Assembly (NCBI GenBank): GCA_030620895.1
Contig: JAUXIU010000072.1
Coordinates: 1-6,052 of the forward strand
Length of the DNA stretch: 6,052 nucleotides
Source: Deltaproteobacteria bacterium
GTDB taxonomy: Bacteria; Desulfobacterota; GWC2-55-46; S146-70; JAUXIU01
Direction of reading: 5' to 3'
This document shows positions 1-4,271 of this stretch, in pieces. The translations under genes and the position numbers were made by a program. The notes beneath the pieces are model-generated. The model saw nothing but the letters and a program-made list of their open reading frames with translations. It was not told where the DNA came from and searched no databases. Each line of letters opens with the position of its first letter. Position 1 is the stretch's first letter.

Positions 1-593
1 CTACGGATAAATTTAAATTGAGATGCGACTGGAGGAATACCCATTTCTTCTGGGGTGATGAACGATGTGTTCCACCTGACGATATGAGAAGCAACTACCG
101 AATGGTCTATGACACCCTCATTGGAAAACTGGATCTGCCTGATGAGAATATACACAGGATCGAGGGAGAAAGAGGCAGGGAGGCGGCGGTGGAATATGAG
201 GGAGAGATTAAGAGGGCCTTTAAGATTAAAGATGGGTCCCTTCCAGAGTTTGACCTGATTTTACTGGGTATGGGAGAGGATGGGCATACCGCATCTATAT
301 TTCCATATACCAATGCAGTAAAGGATGATAATAAGATTGTAACGGCGCTCTCTCCGGATAAGCTAGAAGTTCCACGTATAACATTGACCTCACCTGTAAT
401 AAATAATGCCCGTAATATTATATTCCTGGTAAGTGGTAGTAAGAAGGCGTCAGTTCTTAAAGAGGTCATCGAGGGAGATTTCGAGCCTGAGAGATTCCCT
501 GCACAGACCACACGTCTCTCGAAAGGAAGGGTAAGATGGTTTGTTGATGTCGGGGTGGCTGAAAGATTAAAGAAACCAGACTATGGTACATGA
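1..593 (+). CDS. pgl: 6-phosphogluconolactonase, 5'-truncated by window edge
   Basis: This enzyme hydrolyses 6-phosphoglucono-1,5-lactone to 6-phosphogluconate, the second step of the oxidative pentose phosphate pathway, in the cytoplasm. The frame is open from the first bases of the window (first whole codon at 3) to TGA at 591-593, giving about 197 codons. The family is usually about 230-250 residues, so roughly 40-50 N-terminal residues, including the SGG-type phosphate-binding start, lie upstream. Visible family hallmarks are FFWGDERCVP followed by the SNYRM segment near the fragment's start, and LLGMGEDGHTASIFP in the middle (about bases 260-303), which holds the catalytic His region of the Pgl/DevB/NagB fold. 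The TTG at 18 and later codons are not a plausible start because homology continues upstream of them. Pgl genes often sit with zwf and gnd, which may lie upstream. No clear intrinsic terminator follows directly; the 283-nt gap begins after the stop. The family call is firm. Confidence 0.95.
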   Translation, partial: TDKFKLRCDWRNTHFFWGDERCVPPDDMRSNYRMVYDTLIGKLDLPDENIHRIEGERGREAAVEYEGEIKRAFKIKDGSLPEFDLILLGMGEDGHTASIFPYTNAVKDDNKIVTALSPDKLEVPRITLTSPVINNARNIIFLVSGSKKASVLKEVIEGDFEPERFPAQTTRLSKGRVRWFVDVGVAERLKKPDYGT

Positions 594-683
594 CCATTGT
601 AATCTCCCTTACATACTCTCTTTTGTATATCTGATAAAGATTAAGAAAGCAATTTAAGATTGAATATTGAAGAATGAAAAAAC

Positions 684-774
684 CGTAGCTCGTGGATCGT
701 GAATCGTAGATCGTGGTTCGGGTTGCGAGTTGCGAGTTACGGGTTTCGATACACGAATCACGATACACGATTAA
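684..774. repeat. Degenerate 7-bp tandem repeat array A (13 units)
   Basis: The stretch divides without slippage into 13 consecutive heptamers that all begin with CG: cgtagct, cgtggat, cgtgaat, cgtagat, cgtggtt, cgggttg, cgagttg, cgagtta, cgggttt, cgataca, cgaatca, cgataca, cgattaa. The first five units are CGTRGAT-like. The last four resemble their reverse complement in shifted phase, so bases 690-714 can pair with 746-770 (20 of 25 positions) around a 31-nt loop. It resembles the short tandemly repeated heptanucleotides (STRR-type) known between genes in cyanobacteria and other bacteria, but no function is known here. There are no spacers of CRISPR size. Confidence 0.85.
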
Positions 775-775
775 T

Positions 776-795
776 GATTTTGCTTCGTCAAAATC
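776..795 (+). other. Small AT-rich hairpin GATTTTG/CAAAATC
   Basis: A perfect 7-bp inverted repeat, GATTTTG (776-782) and CAAAATC (789-795), encloses the 6-nt loop CTTCGT and is followed by TTT. It could be a weak transcription terminator for the pgl transcript, but the stem is AT-rich and the T run is only three bases, so this role is uncertain. It abuts the 3' end of the heptamer array. Confidence 0.4.
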
Positions 796-817
796 TTTGG
801 AAACGGTTTTAATCGGT

Positions 818-830
818 GTAATCTGATTAC
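818..830. promoter_or_regulatory. 13-bp palindrome, operator-like
   Basis: GTAATC (818-823), a central T, and GATTAC (825-830) form a perfect dyad with 6-bp arms, 46 nt upstream of the DUF3047 start codon. A one-base loop cannot form a full RNA hairpin, so a DNA-binding dimer site is the more natural reading. No regulator is identified. Its right arm overlaps the left arm of the larger dyad at 827-861. Confidence 0.4.
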
Positions 831-861
831 CCTGTTGGATAGTCAACATCTAACAGGGTAA
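827..861. promoter_or_regulatory. Long dyad/hairpin upstream of DUF3047 gene
   Basis: TTACCCTGTTGGA (827-839) pairs with TCTAACAGGGTAA (849-861) over 13 positions with a single G-T wobble, leaving a 9-nt loop. The dyad ends 15 nt before the start codon at 877, so it could be an operator, a 5'-UTR hairpin affecting translation, or a terminator for the upstream transcript (only CTTTTTC follows, 6 nt later). It is one of the strongest local secondary structures in the window. The role is inferred; the pairing is directly visible. Confidence 0.5.
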
Positions 862-876
862 ATAATCTTTTTCAAT

Positions 877-1542
877 ATGAAGCTATTTGCGTTTTTCTTT
901 TTAACATTATTATTGAGCCCATCCCTACTTATGGCTGAGGTTCTCTTAAAGGAAGACTTTGAAAAGGGTATTAGTGACCGATGGGTGGAAAGAGGGTTTC
1001 CAAGTATAAGGAATAAGACAAGGTATGAACTCTTTGTGGAAGAGAACGGTAATAGATGTATAAGGGCTATAAGTAATAACTCCTATTCGGGCAAGGGGAT
1101 ATTTATAAGTTTCAATGCAAAGAAATACCCGATCCTAGAATGGAGGTGGAAGATAGAGAATATTATTGAGAAGGGAGATGCGAGAAAGAAGGAGGGGGAT
1201 GACCACGCCGCAAAGATATATGTTATCTTTCCGGGTCGGTCTTCATGGAATCCCCTGGACAAGAGGCTATTGATATATTTTTGGGCAAGCAGGGTGCCCA
1301 GGGGTGAGATTATTCCAAATGCCTTCGAACCTGAGATTGCAAGGATGATAGCCATCCAGAGTGGAAGGGAGCATGTAGGAGAGTGGAAGACTGAGAGCGT
1401 TAATATATATGAAGACTACAAAAGGGCCTTCGGTGAAGAGCCGGCGGAGGTCGAAGAGATCGCCTTTGTTGTAGATACCGATAACACAGGTGAGAGTGTT
1501 GTGTCTTACTTTGACGATCTGGTAATCAGGACAGCAGAATAA
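877..1542 (+). CDS. Exported DUF3047 family protein
   Basis: The 221-residue product begins with a typical Sec signal peptide: Lys2, a hydrophobic core of Phe/Leu to about residue 18, and likely signal peptidase I cleavage after Ala20 (LLMA-EV). No lipobox cysteine is present, so it is predicted to be periplasmic and soluble. The mature part resembles the DUF3047 family: an early FE-x-G-x7-W segment, YPILEWRWKI at 84-93, DDHAAKIYVIF at 108-118, and a C-terminal DTDNTGESVVSYFDDL. The biochemical function of DUF3047 is unknown; the fold may be a carbohydrate-binding-like beta sandwich, which is inference. The ATG at 877 is the only reasonable start because an in-frame stop lies at 859-861. No good Shine-Dalgarno sequence is visible; AGGG at 855-858 lies inside a hairpin arm and is distant. 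The TVP38 gene follows after 24 nt, so the two are probably co-transcribed. Confidence 0.85.
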   Translation: MKLFAFFFLTLLLSPSLLMAEVLLKEDFEKGISDRWVERGFPSIRNKTRYELFVEENGNRCIRAISNNSYSGKGIFISFNAKKYPILEWRWKIENIIEKGDARKKEGDDHAAKIYVIFPGRSSWNPLDKRLLIYFWASRVPRGEIIPNAFEPEIARMIAIQSGREHVGEWKTESVNIYEDYKRAFGEEPAEVEEIAFVVDTDNTGESVVSYFDDLVIRTAE

Positions 1543-1554
1543 ATAAAGGCCTCT

Positions 1555-1562
1555 AAGGAAGG
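1555..1562 (+). promoter_or_regulatory. Ribosome binding site for TVP38 gene
   Basis: The purine run AAGGAAGG ends 4 nt before the ATG at 1567, with AAGGA at 7 nt spacing. It supports that start codon and lies in the 24-nt gap after the DUF3047 stop, consistent with translation from a shared mRNA. Confidence 0.65.
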
Positions 1563-1566
1563 TCAA

Positions 1567-2262
1567 ATGGAAAGAGTAAAAACCAGCGCCCACTCAAAAA
1601 GAAGGTCGATCTTGAAGGCCGCAATCCTGTTGATCTTTATAATATCTGCTATAGTAATATTCCGTTTCTCCCCGGCTAAAGAGATGCTGAGTGTTGAAGA
1701 GCTTAAGGGCCTTATTGATTCATCTGGTGTGTGGGGCCCCATTGTCTTTATTCTTGTATATACGATAGGCGTATGTCTCTTTATCCCTGGAACCCTCCTT
1801 ACCGCTTCTGGTGCTGTGCTCTTTGGTACCTTTTATGGGTTTTTATATAATGAAACAGGTGCCCTGATTGGTGCCTCGATCTCCTTTTTTATTGGTAGAT
1901 ATCTCGGTAGGGACTTCGCTGCATCCCTGATAGGTGAACGCATAAAAAAGTACGATGACAAGATAGAAGAGAAGGGTTTTGCAACAGTCCTCTATTTAAG
2001 GTTAGTCTTCTTCCCGTTCGTGCCCATGAACTTCGGTATGGGGCTTACAAAGGTCCGCTTCAAAGACTATTTCTTTGGAACCCTATTTGGCATCATAGCC
2101 GGGGGATTTATCCTTACATTCTTCTTTGCAACCCTATCAGAGGTCATGATCAGCAGAGAGTGGGGGCAGCTCATAAGCTTTAAGGTCTTCTTCTCTGTCG
2201 CCCTGTTTGTATTTTCATTCTTTATCCCCAGGATTGTCAAAAAGATTAAAGGGGAGGTGTAA
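1567..2262 (+). CDS. TVP38/TMEM64 (SNARE-associated, DedA-like) membrane protein
   Basis: This 231-residue integral membrane protein belongs to the TVP38/TMEM64 family (VTT/SNARE-associated domain). A basic N-terminus (KRR at 11-13) precedes a first membrane helix at about 17-34, giving inward orientation of the N-terminus. The conserved core follows: FIPG at 72-75 with TASGAVLFG after it, the GRYLGR motif at 110-115, Arg145 with PFVPMNFGMG (150-159) and GLTKVRF, and further hydrophobic helices at about 169-192 and 203-220, ending in a basic tail. DedA/VTT relatives are implicated in lipid scrambling or proton-coupled membrane processes, and bacterial TVP38 proteins often neighbour metal or metalloid genes; the substrate here is unknown. 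The start has a good ribosome binding site. Fusions of this family to FAD-dependent oxidoreductases exist elsewhere, and here such a reductase is the next gene, 155 nt downstream. Family call firm; function open. Confidence 0.92.
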   Translation: MERVKTSAHSKRRSILKAAILLIFIISAIVIFRFSPAKEMLSVEELKGLIDSSGVWGPIVFILVYTIGVCLFIPGTLLTASGAVLFGTFYGFLYNETGALIGASISFFIGRYLGRDFAASLIGERIKKYDDKIEEKGFATVLYLRLVFFPFVPMNFGMGLTKVRFKDYFFGTLFGIIAGGFILTFFFATLSEVMISREWGQLISFKVFFSVALFVFSFFIPRIVKKIKGEV

Positions 2263-2274
2263 GAATGAAAAAAC
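2262..2274 (+). repeat. 13-nt leader identical to 671-683
   Basis: AGAATGAAAAAAC occurs at 671-683 and again at 2262-2274, in both cases immediately before a heptanucleotide array (1 nt or fewer before array A, 2 nt before array B). This shared edge suggests the two arrays belong to one repeat family despite different unit sequences. The second copy contains an ATG (2265) placed 7 nt after GGGGAGG (2251-2257). Confidence 0.6.
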
Positions 2275-2276
2275 AG

Positions 2277-2390
2277 GAATTACGAATTACGAATTATGAA
2301 TCATTAATAATAGAAACATGAATTATGAATTAGGAATTATGGATAGTAGAAACATGAATTACGAATTATGAATTATGAATTATGGGTAAT
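2277..2390. repeat. 7-bp tandem repeat array B (GAATTAY) with 36-nt superperiod
   Basis: The intergenic stretch is built from heptamers close to GAATTAT/GAATTAC: four units at 2277-2304, a 15-nt insert (2305-2319), three units at 2320-2340, a related 15-nt insert (2341-2355), then four units at 2356-2383 and a decayed unit GGGTAAT to 2390. The two inserts end with the same TAGAAACAT, so TAGAAACATGAATTA recurs exactly at 2311-2325 and 2347-2361, a 36-nt period made of three heptamers plus 15 nt. Units vary by one or two bases, as expected of slippage followed by drift. The array fills most of the 155-nt gap between the TVP38 and reductase genes. Function unknown; related AT-rich heptamers are common between genes in several bacterial groups. 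Confidence 0.88.
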
Positions 2391-2417
2391 GAAAATAAAG
2401 AAAAGTGAATTATTGAA

Positions 2418-3842
2418 ATGATGGAATCGTACGATATAGTCGTCATCGGTGCCGGTTCTGGCGGATTGGTTGTAGCCAGCGGCGCCGCCCAGCTAGGGGC
2501 AAAAGTTGCCCTCATCGAAAAGAATAAGATGGGTGGCGAGTGCCTCAACACCGGGTGTGTGCCGAGTAAGAGCCTCATACATTCGGCGCGGGTCGTCTCA
2601 TTGATGAAGCGGGCCGAGAAATTTGGCCTCAATCCTGTCGATGTCAAGTTCGATTATAGTAAAGTCATCGACCATGTCCACGAGGTCATTGGCCGTATCA
2701 GCAGACACGATTCCGTGGAGAGATTTGAGGGTCTCGGGTGTGATGTATTCATGGGGGGTGCCAGGTTTGAATCTTCCCGTGAGATTACCGTGGGTGATAA
2801 GAGGATTCATGGTAAGAGGTTCGTCATTGCTACCGGCTCAAGCCCCCTCATACCGCCATTCCCTGGTCTCAAGGAGGTGGATTTCCTCACCAATGAAAAT
2901 GTCTTTGACAAGCGGAAGCTTCCGGAATCGCTCATCGTCCTCGGGGCCGGTCCTATCGCCCTTGAGCTCGGACAGAGCTTCCACCGATTCGGTTCAAAGG
3001 TGACGGTAATCCAACGTTCTCCAAATATCCTCTCGAAGGAGGATTCGGAGATCAGGATTAAGATGGAGGATATCCTCCTCGAGGAGGGACTTGAGATCGT
3101 CACCGGTACTACAATTGAGTGGTTCGAACGGTTGGATGGGAAGAAGGTCATCCACTTTAAGAAGGATGAGATGGATATGAAAGTTGGAGCGGAAGAGATC
3201 CTCTGTGCCCTGGGAAAGGTTCCGAATACAATGGGTCTGAACCTTGAAGCAGCAGGGGTTGAATATACAAAAAAGGGGATTGTAGTTGATAATCGCCTGC
3301 GTACATCACAAAAGCATATCTATGCCTGCGGAGATGTTATCGGCCACTACCTCTTTACCCATATGGCGAGTTATCAGGCAGGGATAATCTTGAGGAACGC
3401 CATCTTCCGCCTCCCTGCAAAGGTGGATTACACCGTTGTCCCCTGGACGACCTTTACCGACCCGGAGATAGCGAGGGTCGGCATGACAGAGGATGAGGCA
3501 CGTCAGAAGGGTGGGAATATCTCCATCTATACCTTTCCTTTTGAAGACAACGACAGGGCCAACACAGAAGAAGAAAGAAATGGTTTTGTAAAGATCATCT
3601 GTGACAAGAAGGGGATGATCTTAGGTGCTCATATCATAGGACCCCATGCGGGTGAATATCTCCCCGAGCTCGTTCTGGCCATGAAGGAGGGACTTACAAT
3701 AGGTTCTATTACAAATACCATCCACACCTACCCAACCCTGGCGGAGGTCATCAAACAGGTTGCCTCTCAGAGATTAAAGGGGAGTCTGACGCCCTTCAAG
3801 AAGAAGATGATTAAGTGGATATTCGGCTTGCGGGGACGTTAG
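2418..3842 (+). CDS. FAD-dependent disulfide oxidoreductase, Lpd/MerA-like
   Basis: This is a 474-residue class I pyridine nucleotide-disulfide oxidoreductase, a full-length cytoplasmic flavoprotein. Visible features in order: FAD-binding GAGSGG (11-16) with Glu34 at the end of the second strand; the redox-active motif GGECLNTGCVPSK with Cys42 and Cys47; ATGSSP (138-143); the NAD(P)-binding GAGPIALELG (176-185); the second FAD motif YACGDV (302-307); and a dimerisation domain ending HTYPTLAE (436-443). In true dihydrolipoamide dehydrogenases the last motif reads HxHPT with a catalytic His; here that position is Tyr438, so lipoamide chemistry is doubtful. Gln199-Arg200 replace the acidic residue typical of NADH enzymes, which may favour NADPH (inference). 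No N-terminal HMA domain and no C-terminal vicinal cysteine pair are present, so it is not classical MerA. ATG 2418 (or 2421) is the start; its ribosome binding site is poor. Upstream lies a TVP38 gene, a known fusion partner of this family. Confidence 0.9.
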   Translation: MMESYDIVVIGAGSGGLVVASGAAQLGAKVALIEKNKMGGECLNTGCVPSKSLIHSARVVSLMKRAEKFGLNPVDVKFDYSKVIDHVHEVIGRISRHDSVERFEGLGCDVFMGGARFESSREITVGDKRIHGKRFVIATGSSPLIPPFPGLKEVDFLTNENVFDKRKLPESLIVLGAGPIALELGQSFHRFGSKVTVIQRSPNILSKEDSEIRIKMEDILLEEGLEIVTGTTIEWFERLDGKKVIHFKKDEMDMKVGAEEILCALGKVPNTMGLNLEAAGVEYTKKGIVVDNRLRTSQKHIYACGDVIGHYLFTHMASYQAGIILRNAIFRLPAKVDYTVVPWTTFTDPEIARVGMTEDEARQKGGNISIYTFPFEDNDRANTEEERNGFVKIICDKKGMILGAHIIGPHAGEYLPELVLAMKEGLTIGSITNTIHTYPTLAEVIKQVASQRLKGSLTPFKKKMIKWIFGLRGR

Positions 3843-3882
3843 GATTCAGTAATGACTCCCCGGTTATGGCAAAATAGAAACG

Positions 3883-4155
3883 ATGAAGGACGCCGAGCCA
3901 ACCATATCCGACAATGTGGAAAGATGTGGATTCATAAGGGAGGTAAACATCCCCTTCTTAACGGGGACTTTTGCCACCGCCTACAAGGGTAGTATTGCAT
4001 CACTGATCATTCAAAACCTCTCCATCCATGAGACAAAAGAAGGAGAGTATGAGATTACCGGAAAGATCCTCTCCCTCCAATCGGATGAATTTGAGGTCTT
4101 TCTGATCGGCCATGGGAATATCATCAACAGGAGTCGTCTCACGTCGGATTGTTGA
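3883..4155 (+). CDS. Small hypothetical protein, 90 aa
   Basis: I do not recognise this 90-residue ORF. It begins with ATG 40 nt after the reductase stop; an in-frame TGA at 3853-3855 leaves no other ATG. Its composition is protein-like and matches the neighbours in codon choice (AAG, GAG, ATC, GGA). It has no signal peptide or membrane helix, two cysteines (about residue 15 and the last residue, 90), and alternating hydrophobic/polar stretches suggesting a small beta-rich domain (SIASLIIQNLSI, EYEITGKIL, EFEVFLIG). The order R...(x)n...NLS loosely recalls PilZ domains but lacks the full RxxxR and D/NxSxxG signature. No convincing ribosome binding site precedes it. It could be a genuine short gene, possibly translationally coupled to the reductase, or the remnant of a longer one. 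Confidence 0.5.
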   Translation: MKDAEPTISDNVERCGFIREVNIPFLTGTFATAYKGSIASLIIQNLSIHETKEGEYEITGKILSLQSDEFEVFLIGHGNIINRSRLTSDC

Positions 4156-4156
4156 T

Positions 4157-4169
4157 CTAGTACAACTAG
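4157..4169. other. Short inverted repeat CTAGT-ACA-ACTAG
   Basis: A perfect 5-bp dyad with a 3-nt centre begins just after the stop of the 90-aa ORF. It is too short and lacks a T tract, so it is not a convincing terminator; it could equally be chance or a small protein-binding site. Confidence 0.25.
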
Positions 4170-4203
4170 GACCATTACCCCCTGTAAGGAGAAGTCCCTC
4201 GGG

Positions 4204-4245
4204 ATGGGTGTGAGGGTGTCACGGGGCCGTTTTCGTATGTTATAA
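4204..4245 (+). CDS. Possible 13-codon leader peptide
   Basis: An ATG at 4204 opens 13 codons, reading MGVRVSRGRFRML, closed by TAA at 4243-4245. AAGGAG at 4186-4191 sits 12 nt upstream, slightly far for a ribosome binding site. The peptide is strongly basic (four Arg) and ends 26 nt before the radical SAM fusion gene. It could be a leader ORF that tunes translation of the downstream gene, or simply chance. It overlaps the putative extended -10 element, which argues against both being used at once. Confidence 0.15.
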   Translation: MGVRVSRGRFRML

Positions 4246-4246
4246 A
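4238..4246 (+). promoter_or_regulatory. Putative extended -10 promoter element
   Basis: TG-T-TATAAA at 4238-4246 matches the extended -10 pattern (TGnTATAAT) at all but the last position, 25 nt before the start codon at 4272. No good -35 hexamer lies at the expected distance, which is tolerated in extended -10 promoters. It would give a short leader carrying the strong ribosome binding site and would make the fusion gene its own transcription unit. Confidence 0.35.
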
Positions 4247-4254
4247 ATCATTAG

Positions 4255-4262
4255 AGGAGGAG
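4255..4262 (+). promoter_or_regulatory. Ribosome binding site for the radical SAM fusion gene
   Basis: AGGAGGAG is a near-perfect Shine-Dalgarno sequence, with GGAG ending 9 nt before ATG 4272. It selects 4272 rather than the in-frame ATG at 4278. It is the strongest such site that I see in the window, suggesting efficient translation. Confidence 0.75.
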
Positions 4263-4271
4263 TTACGAGAT

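Larger units (their letters stand above)
594..876. other. Non-coding gap with repeat array and dyads
   Basis: These 283 bases hold no supportable gene. The first part (594-658) is AT-rich and shows nothing I recognise. It is followed by short imperfect 7-bp units at 659-679, a 13-nt segment (671-683) repeated exactly at 2262-2274, the heptanucleotide array at 684-774, an AT-rich hairpin at 776-795, and two overlapping dyads at 818-861 just upstream of the DUF3047 gene. A minus-strand reading frame crosses the array and the end of pgl, but it looks like an artefact of the repeat. Confidence 0.8.

Noticed and set aside
684..774. CRISPR array
   Set aside because: Repeat units are 7 bp, contiguous and degenerate, with no 25-40 bp spacers and no cas genes; the same applies to 2277-2390.
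466..849. Minus-strand reading frame across the end of pgl and array A
   Set aside because: Its sequence is antisense pgl plus translated heptamers (a repetitive DSRST/RNSQLATR-like stretch), with no family resemblance.
2418..3842. Classical mercuric reductase merA or lipoamide dehydrogenase lpd
   Set aside because: It lacks the HMA domain and C-terminal Cys pair of MerA and the catalytic HxHP histidine of Lpd, so no gene symbol is given.
3831..3862. Terminator at the end of the reductase gene (CGGGGA...TCCCCG)
   Set aside because: The stem is only 6 bp around a 20-nt loop, the left arm is within coding sequence, and no T run follows.
3883..4155. PilZ-domain protein
   Set aside because: Only an NLS triplet and an upstream Arg fit; the RxxxR and D/NxSxxG signature is incomplete.
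4204..4245. RiPP precursor for the downstream radical SAM-SPASM enzyme
   Set aside because: The 13-residue frame has no Cys or recognisable core, and no RRE domain is seen; the ArsM fusion points to small-molecule chemistry instead.
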